Positions 28,044-36,504 of a stretch of DNA of 64,000 bases are shown piece by piece. How positions within the stretch are numbered: the stretch's first letter is position 1; each line of letters starts with the position of its first letter. The stretch is from Paenibacillus marchantiophytorum. Lineage in GTDB: Bacteria; Bacillota; Bacilli; Paenibacillales; NBRC-103111. The translations under genes were made by a program, and so were the position numbers. The DNA is taken from positions 186,001 to 250,000 of the forward strand of contig NZ_BMHE01000007.1 of NCBI RefSeq assembly GCF_014640555.1. Reading direction: 5' to 3'. The notes beneath the pieces were generated by a model. The model saw nothing but the letters and a program-made list of their open reading frames with translations, ran no database searches and was not told the origin of the DNA.

Positions 28044-28961
28044 ATGCAAATCGATGTTTCCACGAAAAATATGGCCTTCCTCGAATGTTTCTCCTCCGAA
28101 ACCAGAGTGAAGATCATCGAACTCTTACAGCAAGAATCCTTAAATATTAAACAGCTTTCCCAGCGGCTAGAGATTTCTTCGGCCATTGTGACCAAACATA
28201 TTCAGAAGCTCGAGCATGCTGGTATCGTCGCTTCTGAGAATTCGACCGGCATTCGCGGCACGCAGAAAATTTGCCGTTTGAAATTAGATCAGGCTGTGCT
28301 GCAATTCATCCCCAAGAAACAGCCGGAGCTTCCCGCCAACAGAGCCAATACGCTGTCAATCCCGGTTGGCCAATACGCATCCTTCGAGGTGAAGCCTACC
28401 TGCGGACTTGCCTCGCCAACCCAGCTCATTGGCGTACTGGATGATCCGCGCTATTTCGCCGATCCCGGCCATGTGCAGGCGAGCATCATTTGGTTCAGCA
28501 GCGGTTATGTCGAATACCGGATTCCTAACTTTCTGCACAGCAACCAAAAGCTGCGCGCCTTGGAAATTTCCTTCGAGATTTGCTCCGAAGCGCCTGGCTA
28601 CAATGAAAACTGGCCTTCCGATATCTCCTTTTTCATCAATGAGATCCCGCTCGGCATATGGACGAGCCCTGGCGATTTCGGGGCACAGCGAGGCGTGCTC
28701 TCCCCCGAATGGTGGAGCAGCAGCAACACGCAGCATGGCTTGTTGAAGGTTATTAACATTGGGCCAACCGGCTCCTACCTCGATGGCACTCAAATCTCCG
28801 ATGTCACCATCGAGGATCTCTCTGTCACCTTCGCCAAAGAGATTAACTTCCGCATTGCCTCGTTGGAAAGCTCATCCAACTGTGGCGGTATTACCTTGTT
28901 CGGAAAGCATTTCGGGAATTATGCGCAGGATATTGTCGTTACCATGCATGAGGATAAGTAA
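28044..28961 (+). CDS. ArsR-family regulator with large C-terminal domain
   Basis: A 305-residue protein. An N-terminal winged helix (~1-85) has CFSSETRVKIIELLQQESL and QRLEISSAIVTKHIQKLE, typical of ArsR/DtxR-like regulators. The remaining ~200 residues are a beta-rich domain unlike the usual 100-residue ArsR proteins, with DISFFINEIPLGIWTSPGDFG and a terminal ITLFGKHFGNY. The extra domain looks like a sugar-sensing jelly roll, but I cannot name it. Divergence from the GH2 glycosidase suggests control of that gene in response to its substrate. Confidence 0.8.
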   Translation: MQIDVSTKNMAFLECFSSETRVKIIELLQQESLNIKQLSQRLEISSAIVTKHIQKLEHAGIVASENSTGIRGTQKICRLKLDQAVLQFIPKKQPELPANRANTLSIPVGQYASFEVKPTCGLASPTQLIGVLDDPRYFADPGHVQASIIWFSSGYVEYRIPNFLHSNQKLRALEISFEICSEAPGYNENWPSDISFFINEIPLGIWTSPGDFGAQRGVLSPEWWSSSNTQHGLLKVINIGPTGSYLDGTQISDVTIEDLSVTFAKEINFRIASLESSSNCGGITLFGKHFGNYAQDIVVTMHEDK

Positions 28962-29313
28962 GTTTAAAACAGCAAACGGGCCTCCGCCCCCGAGCCCTGC
29001 ACAATCAATCTGCTATTCTAATGAACTGGAGGATGCTTATAGACGAGAAAATGGCTACTTTGGCGATCTAATGAACTGTATTGGCGTTATCGAGTCATTT
29101 ATAGGCGGAATGGTGATCATTTTCATGAAATAGCGCTTCTGGAATTCATTAGATTTTCAAAATGGACTATTTTGATCAAATAGAGGTTATTGAGTTCGTA
29201 AGGGTTTGCCCCTTGTCCTAATTTACAAAAAAAAATTTGTAAATATGGTTTACCTATCAGTATCTATTAACCAAGGATATCTAACTTGACAAATAACTTG
29301 ACAATACAAACAA
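28962..29313 (+). repeat. Intergenic region with family 2 dispersed element (29018-29203)
   Basis: 29018-29203 begins CTAATGAACT, repeats CTAATGAACTG near 29090 and carries the reverse form GGAATTCATTAG and then TGAGTTCGTAAGG at its end, so the ends are imperfect inverted repeats. A diverged but clearly collinear copy lies at 52209-52394 on the other strand. No start-to-stop frame is conserved. The flanks show nothing recognisable. Confidence 0.75.
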
Positions 29314-29358
29314 CAAAAAAGCACCCGTACCTTTTAGATAAAAAGTACGATGCTTTTT
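29314..29358 (-). terminator. Terminator of the glycosyltransferase gene
   Basis: On the minus strand AAAAAGCATCGTAC pairs with GTACGGGTGCTTTTTT (one mismatch in the stem) and runs into T residues; 25 bases past the stop. Confidence 0.8.
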
Positions 29359-29382
29359 CAGGGTAAAAAGAGGGATAAAGCG

Positions 29383-30564
29383 TTAGCTGTTCGCATAGGC
29401 AAGCTGCATGCCCTCGGTGAGCGGGACGAAATGATGGCGCGTCTCGAAGATGGCATTCAGCGTGTGGAGGACGTCTTGGTTCTGCTGATGTAATTTCACA
29501 TTGTTTTTCAAGTTGGATAACAGCGATTGGTTCGCTATGATGGCCAGCAGCTGATTTTTCAACTCTGCCGCATTCTTCACTTCAATCGCCGCTCCCAAGC
29601 CAACCAAATACTTTGCGTTCGCCTGTTCTTGTCCCGGTATCGGCTTGTACAGCATCATCGGGAGTTCCAGCGCGAGCGCCTCCGAAATGGTAAGTCCCCC
29701 TGGTTTGGTCACAATGAGATCCGACAAAGCCATCAGTTCATGCACATGATCAACGAATCCGGTTACCTTGACGTGATGGCGGGTTTTCTCTCCGCTCAAT
29801 TCTTCTTCCAGCTGAAGCTTGAGCTTCTCGTTACGTCCGCAGACGAAAACAAACTGTACCGGTTCCGCCAAATCATCGGACTGCAGCACCGACTTGAATT
29901 GCTTGCCGATTAAACCATGCCCGCCTCCCATGACGAGTACCGTCGGCATATCCCGGTGCAAACCATGCTTATCCCGCAGCGCCATTCGATCATATTCTCT
30001 CGTAAACGGCATCCGGATCGGAATGCCGGTCACCACAATACGCTGCTCCGGAATACGGTATCTCAGCAGCGCTTGCTTCACATGCTCAGCGCCAACCAGA
30101 TAGCGATCTGTGCCGGGATGAATCCAATAACTATGATCGGTGTAATCCGTCATTATGGTCACGGTAGGCACCGTTGTTAATCCGTTGCATTTCAGATACG
30201 ACATCGCCGCGGCAGCACCTGGGAAGGTGCAGACCACCTCGGTCGGCTTCTCCTCGTGCAGCAGTTCCAGCATCCGGTCGGTGCTGAACGATTTCATCTT
30301 TTTAAACATATGCGAGAACGTATTATCATCCCTTGTCTTCCGATACAAATAACCATACACGGATGGCAGGCTTTTCACCCACTGCATGTAGCAATATTTG
30401 CCCACTGAGTGCAGATAAGGATGCGTCCACTCCAGAAAATCCACCACTTTTACTTCCACACCTGGTTTATAGAAACGTGTCGCCTCCAGAATCGCCTGTG
30501 CCGCTTTATTATGTCCGTCCCCTAAGCTGCCTGTCAGGATTAATAGTTTGTCCCTCTGTTTCAT
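29383..30564 (-). CDS. UgtP/MGDG-synthase-like glycosyltransferase (GT28)
   Basis: A 393-residue GT-B enzyme. The N-terminal MGDG_synth domain starts LLILTGSLGDGHNKAAQAI and includes PTVTIMTDYTDHSYWIHPGTDRYLVG. The C-terminal donor-binding domain has MGGGHGL and the sugar-nucleotide signature TKPGGLTISEALALELPM, then PIPGQEQANA. By family it transfers glucose or galactose from a UDP-sugar to diacylglycerol at the inner face of the membrane, feeding glycolipids and lipoteichoic-acid anchors. It overlaps the PAP2 gene by four bases (ATGA), indicating translational coupling. The PAP2 partner could supply diacylglycerol from phosphatidate. Confidence 0.88.
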   Translation of the reverse strand: MKQRDKLLILTGSLGDGHNKAAQAILEATRFYKPGVEVKVVDFLEWTHPYLHSVGKYCYMQWVKSLPSVYGYLYRKTRDDNTFSHMFKKMKSFSTDRMLELLHEEKPTEVVCTFPGAAAAMSYLKCNGLTTVPTVTIMTDYTDHSYWIHPGTDRYLVGAEHVKQALLRYRIPEQRIVVTGIPIRMPFTREYDRMALRDKHGLHRDMPTVLVMGGGHGLIGKQFKSVLQSDDLAEPVQFVFVCGRNEKLKLQLEEELSGEKTRHHVKVTGFVDHVHELMALSDLIVTKPGGLTISEALALELPMMLYKPIPGQEQANAKYLVGLGAAIEVKNAAELKNQLLAIIANQSLLSNLKNNVKLHQQNQDVLHTLNAIFETRHHFVPLTEGMQLAYANS

Positions 30565-31235
30565 CTTCTAAGCCCCCTGTCAAGATTGTGCTGTTGCGCA
30601 TGCACCTTTATTGCTTCTGTTCCCCAGTTTCTGCGAATACGTTCCACGACGTACAGGACGCCCTCTGCCACCACAACTGCACCCACGATGTCCAAGAGCA
30701 CATGCTGCTTCACGAACTGTGTAGACACGATGATGAGCAGTGACATGCTCGAAATTGCTATTTTATAACCTATTGCCACACGATTTGTACGCAGATAGGC
30801 TCTCATCAAGACATAAGAAGTTAATACATGTGTACTCGGAAAACAGTTAAATGGTTGATCCGAGCGATACACCCACTCTACCATCCGCAGCAGCCAATCG
30901 GTTTCGGTTAGCTCCGGCCGAGGGACAGTGGTTTGATATATAGCATATACCCCATAACACAGAAGAAGACCCATTACCATCTCTAAAATTGTAAAATAAT
31001 AGTTGCGGCGATCTTTATGCGCCAAATACAGGAATCCAATCAAGAGAAAGCCGTACCATGATAAGTATGGGACAATAAAGCCTTTGATAAACGGAATTTG
31101 CCGATCCAGGTCAGTAACCAGATTATAAGCCCTGCCATCCGCTTGATTCAAATGAACGTAGATTAGACCTACCAAAGGAATCAACAGCAATGCACTGCAT
31201 GCCATGACGTAGGACCACCACGACGCTTTTCTCAC
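30561..31235 (-). CDS. PAP2 family membrane phosphatase
   Basis: A 224-residue integral membrane protein with about six helices. The PAP2 active-site pattern is seen as NCFPSTHVLTSY (Ser and His) followed by STQFVKQHVLLDIVGA, which carries the second catalytic His with a nearby Asp. It resembles the PAP2/inositol-phosphorylceramide-synthase branch. Likely reaction: dephosphorylation of a lipid phosphate such as phosphatidate. Its stop overlaps the start of the UgtP-like gene, so the two probably act in one lipid pathway. Confidence 0.85.
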   Translation of the reverse strand: MRKASWWSYVMACSALLLIPLVGLIYVHLNQADGRAYNLVTDLDRQIPFIKGFIVPYLSWYGFLLIGFLYLAHKDRRNYYFTILEMVMGLLLCYGVYAIYQTTVPRPELTETDWLLRMVEWVYRSDQPFNCFPSTHVLTSYVLMRAYLRTNRVAIGYKIAISSMSLLIIVSTQFVKQHVLLDIVGAVVVAEGVLYVVERIRRNWGTEAIKVHAQQHNLDRGLRR

Positions 31236-31392
31236 ATGAACTCCTCGCTCTCCTTTACGTTATCTTCATCTTACAGGAGATTCGAGTTTTGCCAAACGCT
31301 CTAAGGTACTGTCTTTTGTTAGCCAAAGGTCGTGAAAAAACCTAGACTAAAGGCTAAGTTCTAATTTCTTATATGTATCGTTCCTCGCCCTT

Positions 31393-31421
31393 TTGTATAT
31401 CATATGTATATACATTATAAG
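31393..31421 (+). promoter_or_regulatory. mazEF promoter with palindrome in the spacer
   Basis: TTGTAT, 17 bases, TATAAG. The spacer contains TATAT-CATATGT-ATATA and the perfect palindrome TGTATATACA, a likely site for the antitoxin/toxin complex. Position and symmetry are seen; binding is inferred. Confidence 0.45.
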
Positions 31422-31469
31422 CGAAGTGAGCTATAGTTGGGTAATAATGATCGAAAGGACTTGATCTTC

Positions 31470-31739
31470 ATGACAACGGTCACACTAAGTAAATGGGGGA
31501 ACAGCACCGCCATCCGGATTCCAAACCAAATCTTAAAAAGACTGAACTTGGATGAAGGTGCCGAACTTCAGATAATCCTGACACCAGACAATGCGATCCT
31601 GCTTCGTCCTACCGGGGAACCACAAGAATCCAATCTTGAATTAAGAGCTCACATGAAGATGCTTTTATCGAAAATAAAACGGGATACCTCTCATCACGCA
31701 GAGATTGATCTAGGCATTGAAGGAGACGAATTAATTTGA
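31470..31739 (+). CDS. mazE: MazE-type antitoxin (AbrB-fold)
   Basis: An 89-residue antitoxin. The N-terminal AbrB/SpoVT swapped-hairpin fold is clear: MTTVTLSKWGNSTAIRIPNQILKRLNLDEG. The acidic C-terminal tail would wrap the toxin. The start was taken at the ATG behind AAAGGAC; an in-frame upstream start is less likely because the fold begins exactly here. The toxin start overlaps its stop (TTGA). Together with the toxin it forms a type II module and should repress its own promoter. Confidence 0.9.
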   Translation: MTTVTLSKWGNSTAIRIPNQILKRLNLDEGAELQIILTPDNAILLRPTGEPQESNLELRAHMKMLLSKIKRDTSHHAEIDLGIEGDELI

Positions 31740-32071
31740 CTATTCCCTCACGCGGTGACCTCGTTTGGCTTGATTTCGACCCTCAGGCAGGGCGAGAGCA
31801 AGCTGGGCGACGTCCTGCTATTGTAGTATCTGAATCTGACTTCAATGAACTTACTGGATTTGCAGTTGTTTGTCCGATTACTCCTCAAGTGAAAGACTAC
31901 GCCTTTGAAGTGCAGCTTCCAGACCAACTCCCGTTCACTGGCGTCGTTCTCACGGATCAGTTAAAGAGTCTCGATATAAGAAAACGGAAGATTAAAATCG
32001 TTGGTCATATCCCCCCCGAGACATCAACCATGAAAGAAATTCTGCGTAATACTCGAGCCATCCTAGCGTGA
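31736..32071 (+). CDS. mazF: MazF/PemK-type mRNA interferase toxin
   Basis: A 111-residue endoribonuclease of the MazF/PemK fold: PSRGDLVWLDFDPQAGREQAGRRPAIVVS at the N-terminus (the Arg in GRRPA is the conserved catalytic region), CPIT and VVLTDQLKSLDIRKRKI. It would cleave mRNA at short specific sites when free of MazE. It begins with TTG, overlapping the antitoxin stop by four bases, with AAGGAG upstream at good spacing; such coupling keeps toxin synthesis behind the antitoxin. Length is normal, so it looks intact. Confidence 0.92.
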   Translation: MTIPSRGDLVWLDFDPQAGREQAGRRPAIVVSESDFNELTGFAVVCPITPQVKDYAFEVQLPDQLPFTGVVLTDQLKSLDIRKRKIKIVGHIPPETSTMKEILRNTRAILA

Positions 32072-32075
32072 AAAT

Positions 32076-32120
32076 AGCCATCAACACCACTTTCCTTCAA
32101 GCAATGTTGATGGCTTCTTG
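32076..32120 (+). terminator. Terminator of mazEF
   Basis: AGCCATCAACA pairs perfectly with TGTTGATGGCT; the following T tract is weak (TCTTG). Confidence 0.6.
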
Positions 32121-32130
32121 AATCCCTTAC

Positions 32131-32667
32131 TCAATCCTTATTTCTCCGTGATCTAACCACATAAACGGAATATCCAATACCTGCGCCCACAGCGCCAAGC
32201 AAGAAGATTGAGATCGCAATGACGGCCCAATTCGTCTTATTCGTTTCTGCCGGGACAACCTTTTGCTTGAGCGTAATCTCTTTGTCTTTCAGATAGCTTA
32301 GAGACGTATAGGAATTGACAGCCTTTTGCATGGGCGAGCACAACGGATTCTCCCAGCCGCCATCTTTCTTCATCAAATAGTACAGATACTGTTCACCCTT
32401 CTGACTTGTACCCCAGGTCAAATCCTCTGCGACCGTAAGCTTCCGTTCCTCCACCCCTTTGAAGCTATTCAGGATGGTTAATTGGAGCTCATTATGTTGT
32501 TTTCTTCGAATGATCTCATCCACCGTAGCCACAACGACTGCGTCATATCGATCATACGCTTGATCGACAGCAAGCGGCTGAGCACAGGACAATCCGTAAG
32601 TATTCGCAGGAAAGAAACCCACTAACACGAAGAAGCACAGCCATGCGGTTATGATTCGTTTTTTCAT
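32131..32667 (-). CDS. Exported membrane-anchored protein, TIMP/NTR-like
   Basis: A 178-residue protein. A signal peptide (MKKRIITAWLCFFVLVGFF, ending near TYG) is followed by LSCAQP at the mature N-terminus, YDAVVVATVDEI and LTILNSFKGVEE, a layout reminiscent of TIMP/netrin-like NTR domains, which start with a Cys. A C-terminal membrane helix (NWAVIAISIFLLGAVGAGIGY) and basic tail would anchor it outside. The start is fixed by GGGGGAG before the ATG. Function unknown; it stands alone between mazEF and the YhgE gene. Confidence 0.6.
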   Translation of the reverse strand: MKKRIITAWLCFFVLVGFFPANTYGLSCAQPLAVDQAYDRYDAVVVATVDEIIRRKQHNELQLTILNSFKGVEERKLTVAEDLTWGTSQKGEQYLYYLMKKDGGWENPLCSPMQKAVNSYTSLSYLKDKEITLKQKVVPAETNKTNWAVIAISIFLLGAVGAGIGYSVYVVRSRRNKD

Positions 32668-32970
32668 CCACACTCCCCCTCTATAGTAAAGACGCAGGAT
32701 TCCATCCAATGTTGCAGTATAACTGGATTTATTTGGTATGTTGGTCAGAAGCGCAGAACGTACAGCCTTATTCCGGCGTTGGGCGTGATCCCTATTTCAA
32801 TTGGACGTGCCACCGCACAGTCCGGGTATTTCAGCTACTTTCCCTTGCAGCTGCTCTCAGCGTTCTACCAACCATCTGTCTAAACTAGCTAACTTCAAGA
32901 TTCTACTCCAGCGGGATCGGGAGCTTGGAGCCTCAACCATAAACAAAAAGTGGCGGCTCCAAGAATGCAC
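32668..32970. repeat. Intergenic region with a decayed family 1 fragment (32832-32884)
   Basis: 32832-32884 matches only the outer part of a family 1 unit (CAGCTACTTT, CCTTGCAG, CCAACCATCT). The GGAAC-N3-GTTCC cores are gone. Nothing else is recognised. Confidence 0.6.
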
Positions 32971-33010
32971 AAAAGGCTGCCCACAGGTTATTCACCTCGT
33001 GAAGCAGCCT
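32971..33010 (-). terminator. Terminator of the YhgE/Pip gene
   Basis: On the minus strand AGGCTGC pairs with GCAGCCT, followed by TTT; 25 bases past the stop. Confidence 0.6.
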
Positions 33011-33035
33011 CCGCCCTTACCGCAAACCAAGAAAC

Positions 33036-35714
33036 CTACGAAATCAATTTCGTCTTCTTTGCTTTCTCCGCCACCCGCGCCGTATAGCCGCTGAGCGGCT
33101 TTTTCAGCGCCAGGGCTACCACATAACAAAGCCCGATGAACATGAAGAGGAACAGCACATCTTTCAGCACGACGGACCACTGCATCCCGCCAACCGTCTC
33201 GCGCAGCACCCCAACCGCATACGTGAAGGGCACAGCCGGATTGATCTTTTGGAAAAAGGGCGACGCCGTACTGATCGGGAACGTTCCGCCTGAGCTTGAG
33301 AACTGCAAGACCAGGAAGATAATCGCGATTCCCTTCCCTATGTTGCCAAAGACAGACACCAGCGTATAGGTGATCGAGATGAACACCGCGCTGATGAGCA
33401 CAGCAAACACCACGAACCAAACCTTATCTACCACATAGGTGCCAAGCAGGAATAAATCGCCTAACGTCACGATCAGAGCTTGGAAGAATCCAACCGTCAG
33501 GAAGATCATCATCCGCCCAAAATACACATGATACGACTTCAGTGGCGCGCCTTCCGGGTTATCCACATCGACTCTCATCAGAGAGACGAGCAGCATAGCC
33601 CCGACCCACAGGGACAGTGTGGTGTAAAAAGGCGACATCGCCGAGCCATAGTTCGGGATGGGAAATCTCTTGTCTTCTTTAATCAGAACAGGATTGGATA
33701 AGAAATCGCTCTGCTTCTGAATATCGTTCTGAAGCAGACGAAGTATTTCCTCGATGCTGCCGCCACCCTCGACCTTGCGGATCTGATCAGCCGCTTTGTG
33801 CACAGCCGCTTCGAATTCCGGCAGATCGCTGCGCACCAAATTCGCTGCCAAGTGGACCGCGTCCTCGACTTCTGGAAACTTCGTCTCGTACAGATCAGCA
33901 ACCTTGCGGATTTCATCCTCTGCCGCCGGCAGATCGTTCCGCACGAAGTTCGACGCTTCGTGCAGCTTCTGCTCCACTTTGGGCAAATCATTCTGAATGA
34001 ACGGCGCCGCTTCGTTAATCCCGTTCGTGAACGCATCGAGCTTCGTCTGAAGCGTTGCAGACGCCTCGTGCACCTTCGCACGAATGTCCGGCAGTTCCTT
34101 CTGCAGCGCATCCAGCTGCGTCTGGGCGAAATGGATTCCACTCTGCGCATCCAGCAAAATCCCCTTGATATTCGGCAGCTGCGACTTCAGCGTTTGCAGT
34201 ACACTGGCCGAATTCTGGGCTACCGATTTGATTTGGGCCAAAGCCTTTTTCATATTCGGCACAATTTCCGAATCGTATCTGGCAAGCAGACTTCCGATAG
34301 CGCTGCTCGCCTCTTTGGACAAGGCATTCAGGTTATTCACTAAATCCGTGGCCGGCTTCTCACCGCGCTCAATGGCGCTTTGAAGTTTGCTTAATGTCTG
34401 AATTTGGTTATTCATATTCGTCTTGATTGTCGTTAGCCGCGTAATATTATCGCTGAATGGGCTATTCGGCAAATACGTATTCAAACGTGTATACAAGTCA
34501 ATCGTTCTGTCGATAACGGCAACACCTATCGTCAATTGGCTCTTCAAGACAGCCATAACCGCTAACACTTTCTGCGGGTCCGGATTCACTTCCTGCAGCA
34601 AGCCCGTGAGCTGTGTAACGGCATCCGCCGTTTGCTGAAGCAGGGTCAAGTTCATCTTCACCACAGGAATCAGCGCCTCGAATGCGGCATCATTCTTTTG
34701 CAGGAAGTCAGCCAATTGCTCAGCAAAAGCTCCGCCCTGCGTAGCGATAGCGTCAATTTTCGGTAAGGCGGCTAGCGCTGCATTGACAATCTCATCCGCT
34801 TTCCGCGATGTCTCTATTGCTGTATTCAACGCTGATTCGACCTTGTCGAAATTCTGATCCAGCTCAGCGATTCGATCCGCAGCCTTCTGGATTTCAGGCA
34901 GCTTCTGCTGAATAAGCAACACTTCCTGCGCGACCGACTGAATCTTGGGCCAGCGTTCCTCGATCTTCAGAATGGTATCCGCGGCGCGATTAATATCGGG
35001 AATTTTCTGCTCGAGCTCGACAATTTTCTGCCCTTTTTGCTTAATTTCAGGCAGCTTTTGCTCAATTTCCAAAGCTTTGGCTCCCATGGCTTCAACATCC
35101 GGCAACCGCTTCTCAAGCTCGAACACCTTCGTTTCCATATTGCGAATCGTCGGCAGTTCTTTTTCAAAATCGATCCCCAGCTCTTTCATCCGAGTAAGAA
35201 TGGAGCTGCTAACAGTCTTAACGAAGTTCTCGCTGATCTGTTGGGTAACACTGGAGGCCCCTTTGCTTGTAATTTTGGGCGCGACCGCATTAATTTTCTC
35301 ATTCACCGTGTACAGAATTTCCGGTTTTTCCATGGTCCCGTCTACGATGCTCGTTATTTTTCGAGAAAAATCCGCCGGTATGATTAGGCTGGCATAGTAA
35401 TCGCCACGTTCAACTCCGCTCAGCGCATCCTCCTCATTCACAAAGGTCCAACCGAGTGTATGATTGTTTTTCAGATTATCCACCACTTCGGCGCCAATGT
35501 TTATGGACTTATTTTCGACCGTTGCCCCCAAATCGTTGCTCGTCACGGCAATTTTGATCCCCGATGTATTCGCATAGGGGTCCCACATCGCCTCTAGATT
35601 AATCCATGCATACACAGAAGGTAAAATAGCTAGTGCAATCATAAGTAACAAACCTGTGGGCACTTTCCACAAGTTGATAAGATCAGTTCGATAAATACGG
35701 AAAATTTGCTTCAT
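33036..35714 (-). CDS. YhgE/Pip family membrane protein
   Basis: An 892-residue membrane protein of the phage-infection-protein/ABC-2-like family. An N-terminal helix (LWKVPTGLLLMIALAILPSVYAWINLEA) is followed by a conserved outside domain with KIAVTSNDLGA and GDYYASLIIPADFS. A very long Ala/Leu/Lys/Glu-rich coiled-coil region (~190-640) contains repeating (K/E)LPE/DLPEIxxxVHxAA elements. The C-terminal ABC-2 membrane domain has five to six helices (~680-880). Relatives act in phage adsorption or in secretion, including type VII-associated roles; the exact job here is unknown. It appears monocistronic. Confidence 0.85.
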   Translation of the reverse strand: MKQIFRIYRTDLINLWKVPTGLLLMIALAILPSVYAWINLEAMWDPYANTSGIKIAVTSNDLGATVENKSINIGAEVVDNLKNNHTLGWTFVNEEDALSGVERGDYYASLIIPADFSRKITSIVDGTMEKPEILYTVNEKINAVAPKITSKGASSVTQQISENFVKTVSSSILTRMKELGIDFEKELPTIRNMETKVFELEKRLPDVEAMGAKALEIEQKLPEIKQKGQKIVELEQKIPDINRAADTILKIEERWPKIQSVAQEVLLIQQKLPEIQKAADRIAELDQNFDKVESALNTAIETSRKADEIVNAALAALPKIDAIATQGGAFAEQLADFLQKNDAAFEALIPVVKMNLTLLQQTADAVTQLTGLLQEVNPDPQKVLAVMAVLKSQLTIGVAVIDRTIDLYTRLNTYLPNSPFSDNITRLTTIKTNMNNQIQTLSKLQSAIERGEKPATDLVNNLNALSKEASSAIGSLLARYDSEIVPNMKKALAQIKSVAQNSASVLQTLKSQLPNIKGILLDAQSGIHFAQTQLDALQKELPDIRAKVHEASATLQTKLDAFTNGINEAAPFIQNDLPKVEQKLHEASNFVRNDLPAAEDEIRKVADLYETKFPEVEDAVHLAANLVRSDLPEFEAAVHKAADQIRKVEGGGSIEEILRLLQNDIQKQSDFLSNPVLIKEDKRFPIPNYGSAMSPFYTTLSLWVGAMLLVSLMRVDVDNPEGAPLKSYHVYFGRMMIFLTVGFFQALIVTLGDLFLLGTYVVDKVWFVVFAVLISAVFISITYTLVSVFGNIGKGIAIIFLVLQFSSSGGTFPISTASPFFQKINPAVPFTYAVGVLRETVGGMQWSVVLKDVLFLFMFIGLCYVVALALKKPLSGYTARVAEKAKKTKLIS

Positions 35715-35816
35715 TGATGCCCCACCCGGCCCTTCACATTTGGTACTTAATGTCTCCTGACAATCCTTTAACCATACAAAATACTTCCAAAGACTGCAAG
35801 CTTAATCTTGCACCTT

Positions 35817-35917
35817 TGTGGATAACTAGTGCTGTGGATATGTGCACAAGGATCCCTTGATCTTATGCACAGCATGAACTGTGGACATGTTGATATTGTG
35901 GGTAACTGTGTGGATAA
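35817..35917. promoter_or_regulatory. Cluster of DnaA boxes
   Basis: TGTGGATAA (complement of the DnaA box TTATCCACA) occurs exactly at 35817-35825 and 35909-35917. One-mismatch forms are at 35833-35841 (TGTGGATAT) and 35897-35905 (TGTGGGTAA); TGTGGACAT is at 35880-35888 and TTATGCACA, a relaxed consensus match, at 35863-35871. Another exact box in the other orientation lies at 36219-36227 inside the ArsR gene. It occupies the 357-base gap between the YhgE gene and the ArsR/MFS pair. No dnaA gene is nearby, so a DnaA-titrating or regulatory cluster is more likely than an origin. Confidence 0.65.
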
Positions 35918-36071
35918 CTAGAATTAGCTGGGTATAACACGAAAAACGCCGTGAATTTTCATACCTCTTTTTTATCCGAACACAACATCGCATTTACATT
36001 TATAAAAAGTCATGGTATTCTTATTTCGATAACGCTAGAAACACCAAAACAACACGAAAGGAGTCCTTTAC

Positions 36072-36353
36072 ATGGTTGACGTCAGTTTGGAAGCCAAGCA
36101 AGCGGTGAAAGTTCATAAAGCTTTGGGCGAGCCTACGCGCTACAAGATTCTCGAGATGCTCATTAAAGAAAGCAATTTATGTCCTGCCGAGCTTGAAAAC
36201 CGTTTGAATTCGGTGGCTTTATCCACACTGTCTCATCATCTAAAACAATTAACCGATTGCGGCCTGCTGGACTCCGAGAAAAAAGGAACCTTCATTCACT
36301 TCAGCATAAACTGGGAGACCGTGAAAAAATACGTACCTTATCTGATACAGTAG
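36072..36353 (+). CDS. ArsR-family transcriptional regulator
   Basis: A 93-residue winged-helix repressor: KALGEPTRYKILEMLI, then LNSVALSTLSHHLKQLTDCGLL as recognition helix, then the wing SEKKGTFIHFSIN. It lacks the classic CVC metal-binding motif near the recognition helix, though it has one Cys before it (NLCPAEL) and one after, so the inducer may not be a metal. AAAGGAG precedes the ATG. It lies directly in front of an MFS transporter gene (151-base gap) that it probably controls. Confidence 0.88.
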   Translation: MVDVSLEAKQAVKVHKALGEPTRYKILEMLIKESNLCPAELENRLNSVALSTLSHHLKQLTDCGLLDSEKKGTFIHFSINWETVKKYVPYLIQ

Positions 36354-36504
36354 TTTATTTTTATTTTCAATATTTCTATGTATCTAGAATTATCGAATTA
36401 TTGTAGTGAGATGAACTTAACTTGCTTGATTAGTTTGAATAGCTGCGTCTTATATTTCTATGTTTTTAGAAAAATGAAAATAATATTTGAAAAGAGGTAC
36501 TTGC

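Noticed and set aside
35817-35917. Chromosomal or plasmid replication origin
   Set aside because: DnaA boxes are present, but there is no dnaA, dnaN, rep or parAB gene in the window and no clear AT-rich 13-mer array next to them.
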